DNA from: Ignavibacteria bacterium
Lineage (GTDB): Bacteria > Bacteroidota > Ignavibacteria > Tepidaquicellales > OLB5
Reading direction: 5' to 3'
DNA length: 8,093 nt
Assembly (NCBI GenBank): GCA_026417195.1
Contig: JAOADS010000099.1
Location: 1-8,093, forward strand
The translations under genes were made by a program, and so were the position numbers. The notes under the pieces were generated by a model that saw only the letters and a list, made by a program, of their open reading frames with translations, was not told the origin of the DNA and made no database searches. The stretch's first letter is position 1. The number at the start of each line of letters is the position of its first letter. This document shows, piece after piece, positions 1 to 5,689 of this stretch.

Positions 1-9
1 CGTCTTAGC

Positions 10-1077
10 TTATATTAATAGGCTATCTTTACAATTGAAGTCACTATGGCCATTAAGCAGATCACACTTGTTATATGCAATAATTGAGTTATCCCCTGAT
101 ATCTTATCATTTCCCAGACCTGCTGTTGCATCCTTAAGGACGATTAACAGATCTGCCCTTTCACGTATTGAGATAGATTTTTTTATACCAGCTTCCTCGA
201 TCTCCTCAGAGGATTCTCTAATACCTGCTGTATCAATCAAATTTACTGGGAATCCATCAATCGTTAAGGTCTCGCTTATGTAATCCCTGGTCGTGCCCGG
301 AATATCGCTTACTATTGCTCTATCGTAGTTAAGCAGATAATTAAACAAGCTTGACTTACCAACATTAGGCTCACCTACTATAGCTAAATTTATTCCGTCT
401 CTGATAAGTTTTCCGGTGTAATACGTATCAACCAGCCTTTTGAATTCATTTATTAAAGTATCTATTCTCATGATTAACTCATCCCTTGAAACAAACTCCA
501 AACCTTCTTCTGAAAAATCCAGCTCTAACTCAAGGAGCGAACAATAGTTAATAAGCTCTTGTCTCAGACTGTTAATCTTGGCGGAGTATTCCCCTGTTAA
601 CTGGCTGAAAGCTAATTTCCTCGATTCCTCAGATCTTGACTTGATAAGTTCGGCTACAGATTCAGCCTGAGCTAAATCCATCTTACCGTTAAGGAAAGCC
701 CTTTTGGTAAATTCACCCGGCATAGCGGCCACTGCACCCCACTTGGCAAGTAAATCATTGATTTTACTGTAGATATATAAGCCCCCATGAGAGGAAATCT
801 CAACCGTATCTTCACCGGTGTATGAGTGAGGACCCTTAAAAACACTTAAAATCACCTCGTCAACTGCTTCATTCTTGTCTTTATCGAAGATATAGACATG
901 ATGTAAAGTATTGGGATAGAACTTGCTTAAATCAAGTAATTCAAACCTGCTGAAGGACTTTGAAACTATGTTTGATACAAGCTCAAATGTTCCCTCTCCG
1001 GACACCCTTATAACAGAAATAGCAGACTGGCCAATAAGAGTGAGAGGCGCAAAAATTATTTTTCTTATTTCACTCAT
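10..1077 (-). CDS. mnmE: tRNA uridine-5-carboxymethylaminomethyl modification GTPase MnmE (TrmE), frame interrupted by TAA at the G5 motif
   Basis: MnmE works with MnmG to place an aminomethyl-type group on C5 of the wobble uridine (U34) of certain tRNAs, using GTP and a folate one-carbon donor; it is cytoplasmic. The N-terminal folate-binding domain is visible (SVIRVSG near 21-27, HSYTGED at 84-90, SHGG at 96-99), as is the PGEFTKRAFLNGKMDL segment at 120-135. The G domain has the P-loop GEPNVGKS (235-242), GTTRD (261-265), DTAG (282-285) and NKCD (336-339). The family is usually about 450-460 residues and ends in a C-terminal helical domain with a Cys-x-Gly-Lys tail; here the frame stops after 355. 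The three codons beyond the TAA, up to the window edge, read Ala-Lys-Thr, so Leu-Ile-stop-Ala-Lys-Thr replaces an expected Ile-Ser-Ala-Lys-Thr. One base (TCA to TAA) would explain it. The gene is either a recent nonsense mutant or carries a sequence error; the family assignment itself is secure. Confidence 0.93.
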   Translation of the reverse strand: MSEIRKIIFAPLTLIGQSAISVIRVSGEGTFELVSNIVSKSFSRFELLDLSKFYPNTLHHVYIFDKDKNEAVDEVILSVFKGPHSYTGEDTVEISSHGGLYIYSKINDLLAKWGAVAAMPGEFTKRAFLNGKMDLAQAESVAELIKSRSEESRKLAFSQLTGEYSAKINSLRQELINYCSLLELELDFSEEGLEFVSRDELIMRIDTLINEFKRLVDTYYTGKLIRDGINLAIVGEPNVGKSSLFNYLLNYDRAIVSDIPGTTRDYISETLTIDGFPVNLIDTAGIRESSEEIEEAGIKKSISIRERADLLIVLKDATAGLGNDKISGDNSIIAYNKCDLLNGHSDFNCKDSLLI

Positions 1078-1091
1078 TTAATGCTGACCTA

Positions 1092-1123
1092 CAAAAATAA
1101 TTCAAGTGTAAAATCTTAACAAT
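1092..1123 (-). promoter_or_regulatory. Candidate mnmE promoter, Bacteroidota type
   Basis: On the minus strand, ATTG (1120-1123) is followed after 20 bases by TATTTTTG (1092-1099). The second box matches the Bacteroidota -7 consensus TAnnTTTG exactly; the first matches the -33 box TTTG in three of four positions. Transcription would start a few bases on, leaving a leader of roughly 10 bases before the mnmE ATG. The motif is short and the DNA AT-rich, so this is suggestive only. Confidence 0.3.
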
Positions 1124-1133
1124 GAAAATAATA

Positions 1134-1152
1134 CTTTGCAAAACTCTTTGCA
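1134..1152. repeat. Direct repeat CTTTGCA, 12-bp period, in the mnmE/symporter divergent gap
   Basis: CTTTGCA occurs at 1134-1140 and again at 1146-1152, so equivalent bases lie 12 bp apart, close to one helical turn. The first copy is also part of the self-complementary TTTGCAAA (1135-1142). It lies between two divergent genes and could be a regulator site for either, but the repeat is short and may be chance. Confidence 0.25.
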
Positions 1153-1199
1153 TATTTATAACAATCATCAATTTACTGTTTTATTAAGCTCTGAAATTT

Positions 1200-1207
1200 T
1201 ATATTTG
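1200..1207 (+). promoter_or_regulatory. Candidate -7 box immediately upstream of the symporter gene
   Basis: TATATTTG fits the Bacteroidota -7 consensus TAnnTTTG and ends three bases before the ATG at 1211. No good TTTG -33 box lies 19-21 bases upstream (the sequence there is ACTGTT). If it is used, the transcript would be leaderless or nearly so, which would agree with the absence of a Shine-Dalgarno sequence. Chance occurrence in AT-rich DNA is a real alternative. Confidence 0.22.
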
Positions 1208-1210
1208 TAA

Positions 1211-2671
1211 ATGAACTTCTCGTATATTGATGTAATTATAGTCATAGTATATCTTATAGGTGTTACAGGATATGGGATTTTAAAAGGTGGTAAACAAAAA
1301 TCTGCACGTGATTATTTTATAAGTGAAAAAGCTGTTCCCTGGTGGGCAGTTTGTTTTGCAGTAGTTGCAACTGAGACGAGTGCATTAACTTTTATCAGCA
1401 TCCCCGGAGTTGCATATCTCGGAAATCTCAATTTTCTACAACTGGCAATCGGATATATCATTGGCAGGATAATAGTAAGTTACTTCCTGCTTCCCAGATA
1501 CTACGAGGGAGAACTTCTTACAGCTTACGCATATCTTGATAAAAGGTTTGGTCCGAAAACAAGGAACTTCGCATCATCAGTTTTCATGATAACACGCCTT
1601 TTCGCAGACGGAGTAAGGTTATACGCTACCGCCATACCACTTGCTATTATACTCAAGGGCTTTAATCTTTTTTCCGCAGCTCCAGACTGGCAGATCTATG
1701 TGATTTCAATTACAATTATAGCTTTCATCACACTGATATACACATACTTAGGTGGAGTGAGAGCTGTTATATGGACCGATGTGATTCAAATGTTTATATA
1801 CATAGGTGGCGGATTGCTTTCCCTTTATGTTTTATCAGCTAATATCAAACTCAGTCCGGGAGAAATTTTCTCAACTCTTTCATCTTCAGGCAAACTTGAC
1901 TTCCTCAATTTTCATTTCGATTTCACAATGCCTTATACAATTCTTTCAAGCATAATAGGAGGAGCTTTTCTTTCCATGGCTTCACATGGAACGGATCAGC
2001 TGATTGTTCAGAGACTTCTTGCCGCAAATTCGCTGAAAGCTTCACAAAAAGCATTGATAACCAGCGGCTTTATTGTATTTATTCAGTTTGCTTTATTTTT
2101 ACTGATAGGATCTGTTCTCTATATTTTCTTTTCAGGTGAACAAATGAAAGCTGACGAAGTTTTTCCGAAATTTATAATTAACCATATGCCTTCCGGAATA
2201 TCAGGTATTATAATAGCCGGCCTTCTTGCTGCAGCAATGTCAACACTTTCTGGTTCCATATCTGCTCTTTCATCATCACTGGTTGAAGATATTTATAAAC
2301 CTTATTTCGGGAAAAATTTATCAGAGGAAAATCTCCTTAAAGCTTCAAGGATAATAGCTCTTCTCTGGTGTATAGCTCTTCTGTTGTCAGCTTTCCTGTT
2401 TATGAATTCTCCTAAATCTGTTGTGGAACTGGGTCTGACAATAGCATCGTTCACTTACGGAGGTTTACTTGGTACATTTCTTCTTGGAATATTCTTTAAA
2501 GCAGACGAGAGCAAAGCTTTAACGGGATTTGTTTCTGCAATATTAGGAATGATAGTTGTAATCTATTTTACACCGGTTGCATGGACCTGGTATACATTAA
2601 CCGGTGTAATCATAGCACTTCTTGTAGCTAATCTGACTAGTCTTATCAGGAAAAAGACTCATTTAGTTTAG
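1211..2671 (+). CDS. Sodium:solute symporter family (SSS) transporter
   Basis: This is an inner-membrane secondary transporter that couples uptake of a small solute to sodium entry. The 486-residue length and about 13 hydrophobic segments fit the SSS (SLC5-like, LeuT-fold) family. Visible hallmarks are the N-terminal YIDVIIVIVYLIGVTGYG, the TETSALTFISIPG stretch (54-66, broken first helix), TYLGGVRAVIWTDVIQ (178-193), GTDQLIVQRLLAA (260-272), and AAAMSTLSGSISALSSSLVED (around 340-360). The last carries the serine-rich segment that forms the Na2 sodium site in family members. The start is supported by the normal SSS N-terminus; there is no clear ribosome-binding site before it. The substrate cannot be read from sequence: sugars, amino acids, sialic acid, carboxylates and others all occur in the family. 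It diverges from mnmE and converges on the sigma operon with only 23 bases between stop codons, so its neighbours do not suggest a substrate. Confidence 0.93.
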   Translation: MNFSYIDVIIVIVYLIGVTGYGILKGGKQKSARDYFISEKAVPWWAVCFAVVATETSALTFISIPGVAYLGNLNFLQLAIGYIIGRIIVSYFLLPRYYEGELLTAYAYLDKRFGPKTRNFASSVFMITRLFADGVRLYATAIPLAIILKGFNLFSAAPDWQIYVISITIIAFITLIYTYLGGVRAVIWTDVIQMFIYIGGGLLSLYVLSANIKLSPGEIFSTLSSSGKLDFLNFHFDFTMPYTILSSIIGGAFLSMASHGTDQLIVQRLLAANSLKASQKALITSGFIVFIQFALFLLIGSVLYIFFSGEQMKADEVFPKFIINHMPSGISGIIIAGLLAAAMSTLSGSISALSSSLVEDIYKPYFGKNLSEENLLKASRIIALLWCIALLLSAFLFMNSPKSVVELGLTIASFTYGGLLGTFLLGIFFKADESKALTGFVSAILGMIVVIYFTPVAWTWYTLTGVIIALLVANLTSLIRKKTHLV

Positions 2672-2686
2672 TTTTTACGAGTCCTT
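2653..2686 (-). terminator. Possible intrinsic terminator of the sigma-factor operon, overlapping the symporter 3' end
   Basis: In the minus-strand transcript, AAGGACTC (from 2686-2679) can pair with GAGTCTTT (from 2660-2653). The stem is eight base pairs, one of them G-U, around an 18-base loop; the second arm runs into a U-rich end (A-run at 2651-2655 on the plus strand). The loop is long and the stem modest, so this is a tentative call. It starts a few bases beyond the stop of the last operon gene and lies partly inside the last codons of the convergent symporter gene. Confidence 0.35.
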
Positions 2687-2694
2687 GTTTAACT

Positions 2695-3150
2695 CTATGG
2701 TTTATTTTTTTCCTCCTTTCTCCGTTTTCTGATTTCCTTCAGCTTATCTTTTAATTCCATTTCAAATTTAGCCTCGTAGACAAGCATTTTTGCGATTTGC
2801 TTTGAACTGAGAATTCCGCTTATATTTTCCATGAAATCCTTTCTGTGAGTATGAATACTGTCATCAATGGAAATTAATTTTGAAATAAGTGTATCTGCTC
2901 CTGAACCTGTTTCAACATTATCCTTGAGTTCTTTCATTATCTTTCTTCTTTCTTTTCTGAACTCACTCATTTTAAAAACAAACTTTTTAAATCTCAGACG
3001 GAATTCATCAGCAGTTTTATCATCCAGTTCCATTTTTTCTACAAGCTTCTCAGTCTTTATCTCAAGAAGTTTTTCAATTAGTTTCTGCTGTGATAAACCG
3101 GGAAAGCTGTAAATGACGCTGATAATTAAAAATAATTTTACAATTCTCAT
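2695..3150 (-). CDS. Small exported helical protein, Spy/CpxP/CnrX-like, third gene of the sigma operon
   Basis: The 151-residue protein begins with a signal peptide (K5, hydrophobic core 6-14, likely cleavage near G18-L19-S20). The rest is almost entirely charged helix with strong Lys/Glu/Arg content, so it should be periplasmic. Two helical repeats resemble the LTxxQ-containing units of the Spy/CpxP/heavy-metal-sensor superfamily: MELDDKTADEFRLRFKKF (40-57) and LSSKQIAKMLVYEAKF (114-129). Members act as periplasmic chaperones or as sensors, CnrX being a sensor that controls an anti-sigma factor. It lies 17 bases after the anti-sigma stop with no promoter between them, so it is very probably co-transcribed. 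H100 and H102 are the only histidines and there are no cysteines; the histidine/glutamate/methionine metal site of CnrX is not evident. The family placement is by pattern, not homology search, and the sensing role is inference. Confidence 0.65.
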   Translation of the reverse strand: MRIVKLFLIISVIYSFPGLSQQKLIEKLLEIKTEKLVEKMELDDKTADEFRLRFKKFVFKMSEFRKERRKIMKELKDNVETGSGADTLISKLISIDDSIHTHRKDFMENISGILSSKQIAKMLVYEAKFEMELKDKLKEIRKRRKEEKNKP

Positions 3151-3167
3151 TTTAGTTGAATTTTCTA

Positions 3168-3845
3168 TTAATTTGTATTTAAAATTTCTTCAATCAGTTT
3201 CTCTTCTTCATCTTTGGTTAAGTCATAAAGTTCATCAATATCTGTCAGGTCATATGTGGCTGACTGGAAAAGATTGTCAAATTCCTCTTCTTCTTCATAG
3301 GTACTTTCAACTAAGGTTTCTTCCTTAAAACTTTTTAAATCGTGCTTCTTTTTACTTTTTACTATTTCTGTATCCTCAGTTAAAAGAGAATCTGTTTCAG
3401 TTTTCTTCAGCTCATCAACTTTTAATTCCTTATCGGATTTAATTGAATCAGATGAATCAGTAAGAGAAATTTCCCTTGTGCTTTCACTTATAAAAAGCCT
3501 GAGTAAATTGTCTTTCTGAAAATACGCAAAAACCATAATCAGCAGTACAGCAGCTGCAGCGAAGTATCTGAAATTTAAAAAAGAACCTTGCTTTTTATTT
3601 TCAAGTGATTTCACAGAATTACTTATATTTGATGCCAGAGTTTCCCAGTATTTATCATCCGGCTCAGGAAAATTAAATCCTGACAGTGTTGAAGCTGTTA
3701 ATTTAAGTTCTTCATACAATTTTCTCAGTTCAGGATATAGTTTTATGGCTTCCGATACTTTTGAAGACTGATCAGCATCCAGCATGCCGCTCACATAGTC
3801 CGGAAGAAGGAGTTTGAACTCTTCTATATTAATTTCTTTAGACAT
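3168..3845 (-). CDS. Transmembrane anti-sigma factor, zinc-ligand-free
   Basis: This is the probable antagonist of the upstream ECF sigma factor: it would hold sigma at the membrane until a periplasmic signal arrives. The N-terminal cytoplasmic segment LLPDYVSGMLDADQSSKV (13-30) followed by YPELRKLYEEL (37-47) has the layout of the zf-HC2 anti-sigma domain. The His-x3-Cys-x2-Cys positions read A33, Y37 and L40, and the protein has no cysteine at all, so zinc cannot be bound there. One transmembrane helix follows (about 93-109, AAAAVLLIMVFAYF). After it comes a tail of about 115 residues rich in Asp, Glu, Lys and Ser, with a run of five glutamates near 184-188, predicted periplasmic and largely disordered. 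Its ATG overlaps the end of the sigma gene by 8 bases, which suggests translational coupling. Role rests on gene order, topology and the residual domain pattern. Confidence 0.82.
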   Translation of the reverse strand: MSKEINIEEFKLLLPDYVSGMLDADQSSKVSEAIKLYPELRKLYEELKLTASTLSGFNFPEPDDKYWETLASNISNSVKSLENKKQGSFLNFRYFAAAAVLLIMVFAYFQKDNLLRLFISESTREISLTDSSDSIKSDKELKVDELKKTETDSLLTEDTEIVKSKKKHDLKSFKEETLVESTYEEEEEFDNLFQSATYDLTDIDELYDLTKDEEEKLIEEILNTN

Positions 3846-4407
3846 TTTCTTTTAATTTTTCTTTCAGGTAATCAGATATTTTCTTAAAAGCGTGAAAGTA
3901 ATTTGCTTTTACTGCACCTACAGATCTGTTCATTACAGTTGATATTTCATCGTAGCTCATTTTATCGTAATACCTCAGGCTGAAAACTGTTCTTTGCTGA
4001 TCGGGAAGGGAGGCAATAGCATTTTCAATTAGCCTGAGCCTGTTTTCCTGATCAATTTCATCGCCAAGCTTATCTGTATTAGCATATATATCATTTGGGA
4101 GAAGCTCCATACTTACAGTTTTATCCGATTTTCTTTTTTTCAGATAGTTCAGTGTATAGTTCACAGCTATTTTATATATCCAGGTATATAATGAAGAATC
4201 TCCCCTGAACCCTGAAATAGACCGGTAAATCTTAATGAAAACTTCCTGTGTAATATCATCAGCTTCATCATGATTTAAGACCATTCTGTAAACATGTCCG
4301 TAGATCTTCTTCTGATATTTAAGGACAATTATATCAAAAGCTTTCCTATCACCATTTTTGAAACGTGATATCAATGAACCATCGTCATTGGTATTTAATC
4401 TGTTCAT
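3838..4407 (-). CDS. ECF-family RNA polymerase sigma factor (sigma-70 family, group 4)
   Basis: The 189-residue length and two-domain architecture are those of an ECF sigma factor. Region 2 spans about 28-93: DEADDITQEVFIKIYRSI (47-64) is the core-binding 2.2 helix, and FRGDSSLYTWIYKIAVNYTLN (67-87) is the -10-melting/recognition part. Region 4 spans about 130-182, with LPDQQRTVFSLRYY (134-147) and the helix-turn-helix MSYDEISTVMNRSVGAVKANY (150-170) that reads the -35 element. No region 3 is present, as usual for the group. The ATG is preceded by AAGGAG (4423-4428) with a rather long 15-base spacer; no alternative in-frame start fits better. It is the first gene of a sigma, anti-sigma, exported-protein operon. 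The upstream region carries a candidate ECF promoter, so positive autoregulation is likely (inference). Confidence 0.95.
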   Translation of the reverse strand: MNRLNTNDDGSLISRFKNGDRKAFDIIVLKYQKKIYGHVYRMVLNHDEADDITQEVFIKIYRSISGFRGDSSLYTWIYKIAVNYTLNYLKKRKSDKTVSMELLPNDIYANTDKLGDEIDQENRLRLIENAIASLPDQQRTVFSLRYYDKMSYDEISTVMNRSVGAVKANYFHAFKKISDYLKEKLKENV

Positions 4408-4450
4408 TTAAAAAATCACTTACTCCTTAACCATAAACCGCATAAATATA

Positions 4451-4478
4451 GACAAAAATAATAATTAAAAAGTTTAAT
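4451..4478 (-). promoter_or_regulatory. Candidate autoregulated ECF promoter of the sigma operon
   Basis: On the minus strand ATTAAACTT (4478-4470) is followed after exactly 15 bases by TGTC (4454-4451) and then TATATTTATG. The AAAC/AACTT core and the GTC box resemble general ECF promoter elements (an AAC-type -35 and a CGTC-like -10, about 16-17 bases apart). Transcription starting near 4441-4444 would give a leader of about 35 bases containing the AAGGAG ribosome-binding site. TATTTTTG at 4453-4460 also fits a housekeeping Bacteroidota -7 box, so both readings overlap here. Confidence 0.55.
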
Positions 4479-4497
4479 TCATTAGCATTAAACTTTT
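4468..4497. repeat. Perfect 11-bp inverted repeat at the centre of the sigma/lipoprotein divergent region
   Basis: AAAAGTTTAAT (4468-4478) and ATTAAACTTTT (4487-4497) are exact reverse complements separated by 8 bases. Each arm contains the candidate -35 element of one of the two divergent promoters, and the TGTC boxes (4451-4454 and 4511-4514) are placed symmetrically about the same centre. As RNA it would be an AT-rich hairpin with one G-C pair, so a terminator is less likely than a DNA-level element. A dimeric regulator site is an alternative. Confidence 0.85.
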
Positions 4498-4514
4498 GAT
4501 TCAGATATTCTGTC
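4487..4514 (+). promoter_or_regulatory. Candidate ECF promoter of the lipoprotein gene
   Basis: ATTAAACTT (4487-4495) is followed after exactly 15 bases by TGTC (4511-4514) and AATATGTATG. It is the mirror image of the sigma-operon promoter: the -35 boxes are identical and TGTC plus the following ten bases match in 12 of 14 positions. A start near 4521-4524 leaves a leader of about 25 bases that includes GGAGGA (4538-4543). The adjacent sigma factor is the obvious candidate to use it, but no experiment is visible here. Confidence 0.55.
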
Positions 4515-4537
4515 AATATGTATGTAAAACCCAACAT

Positions 4538-4543
4538 GGAGGA
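4538..4543 (+). promoter_or_regulatory. Ribosome-binding site deciding the lipoprotein start
   Basis: GGAGGA lies three bases before the ATG at 4547. The spacing is short, but the match is strong and the following codons give a clean lipoprotein signal peptide. It rules out the longer reading from TTG at 4496. Confidence 0.7.
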
Positions 4544-4546
4544 AAA

Positions 4547-5500
4547 ATGAAATATCTGTATTTGCCTGTTTTTTTGGTCTTTTCATTATTTACAGCCTGT
4601 TCTGACAATGTAACTGAAGTAGAAGAAACTGATGATCAGTTTATCCGGAGTGTAATTTATAACGGCTACGCAGGCCAGAATAATGAAGACGATGATCTGA
4701 TTTTCTCAGAGAGAAACGATTTCAGTGACGGAGGACCAGTCGGTAATTTAATTGGTGATACTCCGCTGGATTCACTGATAGCCTGGGGCAGGATAGTTAA
4801 CAATGTTAACCGTAATATTTCAATCAGCAGTGAAGGTGATACAATTAAAAACGTAAACATAACAACAACTGTAAACGGCACACTCATTATAATCGGAGTT
4901 TTAAACAGTGTAGTGGATACAATATATAAGCCTTATATTAACGAGTTCAGAAGACTTGCTGTCTTTAAACGAATTGCCCGAACTCCAAGACCAAGATTTA
5001 ACTGGAGGCTTTACAAAATTTCTGTGTTAGACGGTGAATCGAAATCTCCTCAGATAGGCACTCAGTTTGTTGAAATGAATAAAATAGAAGTTTTTATAAA
5101 CGGGGCTTTACGTTATACTTTCAACGGACCGGATTTCACACAAAATATATTTACCACTAGGTTTTTCGGAGGAGAAGGCATACCTGAAGTAAATATAAAT
5201 GACGAAGTAAAGCTGAAAGTTTATCTGTATTCAACCCAGCAGCAGGCAGATCTGGTAAACTGGCACTGGAGCAGAAGGTTTCCCGGACGTTTCAGAGAAA
5301 GCTTCCAGCTTGTTTCAGAAACTCCATCTGGTTCTGGCTGGGAGAGAGTATATGAAAAAACTTTCAATATCAGTTCATCTCATCAGATAGGCAGGTTCAA
5401 CGGATTCATAAGTGCAATCACCAGAGAATCGCTTTGGGATGACAATCCATCCAAATTAGCCGGAGACTTTGTGGCTACACCTTACAGAGTTAAACCTTAA
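4547..5500 (+). CDS. Lipoprotein of unknown function, divergent from the ECF sigma operon
   Basis: I do not recognise the family. The 317-residue protein starts with a type II signal peptide: K2, hydrophobic core 4-15, then F-T-A-Cys with the lipidated cysteine at 18, followed by Ser-Asp, so it should be membrane-anchored on the periplasmic side and probably reaches the outer membrane. After an acidic linker (24-60) the chain alternates polar and hydrophobic residues in short strands (ISISS, NVNITTTVNGTLIII, IEVFINGALRYTF, EVKLKVYLYST), suggesting a beta-rich fold. A conspicuously basic stretch lies near 136-154 (FRRLAVFKRIA, then PRPRFNWR) and a second near 241-250 (WSRRFPGRFR). The ATG at 4547 is chosen because GGAGGA sits 3 bases upstream and the signal peptide begins there; an upstream in-frame TTG at 4496 would lie inside the promoter. 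It is monocistronic, with a terminator just after it, and is probably an output of the neighbouring sigma factor. Confidence 0.85.
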   Translation: MKYLYLPVFLVFSLFTACSDNVTEVEETDDQFIRSVIYNGYAGQNNEDDDLIFSERNDFSDGGPVGNLIGDTPLDSLIAWGRIVNNVNRNISISSEGDTIKNVNITTTVNGTLIIIGVLNSVVDTIYKPYINEFRRLAVFKRIARTPRPRFNWRLYKISVLDGESKSPQIGTQFVEMNKIEVFINGALRYTFNGPDFTQNIFTTRFFGGEGIPEVNINDEVKLKVYLYSTQQQADLVNWHWSRRFPGRFRESFQLVSETPSGSGWERVYEKTFNISSSHQIGRFNGFISAITRESLWDDNPSKLAGDFVATPYRVKP

Positions 5501-5517
5501 GAAGAAATTTACTGCAT

Positions 5518-5546
5518 AACCCTCCTCATAAATAGGAGGGTTTTTT
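5518..5546 (+). terminator. Rho-independent terminator after the lipoprotein gene
   Basis: AACCCTCCT (5518-5526) pairs perfectly with AGGAGGGTT (5534-5542) around a 7-base loop, followed by further T residues to 5546 (T-run 5541-5546). It begins 17 bases after the lipoprotein stop and separates that gene from the phosphoglycerate mutase cluster. Confidence 0.93.
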
Positions 5547-5689
5547 ATTACCTCACTTCAAACAGGAAATCAGCATTAAGTTTATTTCCCACTGTGTTGA
5601 TTAGTCTGTGTATTTAATGAAAATAGTTTAAAATGTATATTTACAAACTGTTTCTTTATAAAAATTTAATTTCAGGAGATATAAACCAT
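5547..5689. other. Intergenic leader region of the gpm-lptD cluster; promoter not clearly identified
   Basis: This AT-rich gap must hold the promoter of the downstream cluster because a terminator closes the preceding gene. The best candidate is TATATTTA at 5636-5643, one mismatch from TAnnTTTG and also readable as a TATATT -10 box. The sequence where a -33 or -35 box should lie (TTTAAT, 5613-5618) is weak. The ECF-type motif of the sigma/lipoprotein gap is absent. The AGGAGA at 5674-5679 is the ribosome-binding site for the ATG at 5690. Confidence 0.35.

Noticed and set aside
10..12. UAA recoding or an alternative genetic code to explain the mnmE stop
   Set aside because: Other genes in the window, such as the sigma factor, anti-sigma factor, lipoprotein and phosphoglycerate mutase, end on TAA at natural family ends, so TAA is an ordinary stop here.
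35..283. 82-codon plus-strand open frame within mnmE
   Set aside because: Antisense to conserved GTPase motifs; no independent coding signal or ribosome-binding site.
2867..3328. Two consecutive plus-strand open frames (2867-3112 and 3113-3328)
   Set aside because: Both are antisense shadows of the exported helical protein and anti-sigma genes; the serine/phenylalanine-rich products reflect the complementary Lys/Glu codons.
4468..4497. The 11-bp dyad as a transcription terminator
   Set aside because: The stem has a single G-C pair and sits between two divergent gene starts, where no transcript needs to end; a promoter or operator role explains it better.
4496..4546. Longer lipoprotein reading beginning at TTG 4496, adding 17 residues
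   Set aside because: The added residues would precede and spoil the lipoprotein signal peptide, the TTG lies between the candidate -35 and -10 boxes, and a strong GGAGGA stands before the ATG at 4547.
4666..4887. 73-codon minus-strand open frame within the lipoprotein gene
   Set aside because: Antisense shadow with no start signal or recognisable domain.
5625..5649. AGTTT...AAACT inverted repeat upstream of phosphoglycerate mutase
   Set aside because: Only five base pairs with a 15-base spacer in AT-rich DNA; indistinguishable from chance, and no TGTC box at the ECF spacing.
5633..5689. Longer phosphoglycerate mutase reading from ATG 5633
   Set aside because: The extra 19 residues match nothing in the family, whose core begins at the next in-frame ATG, and AGGAGA is correctly spaced for 5690.
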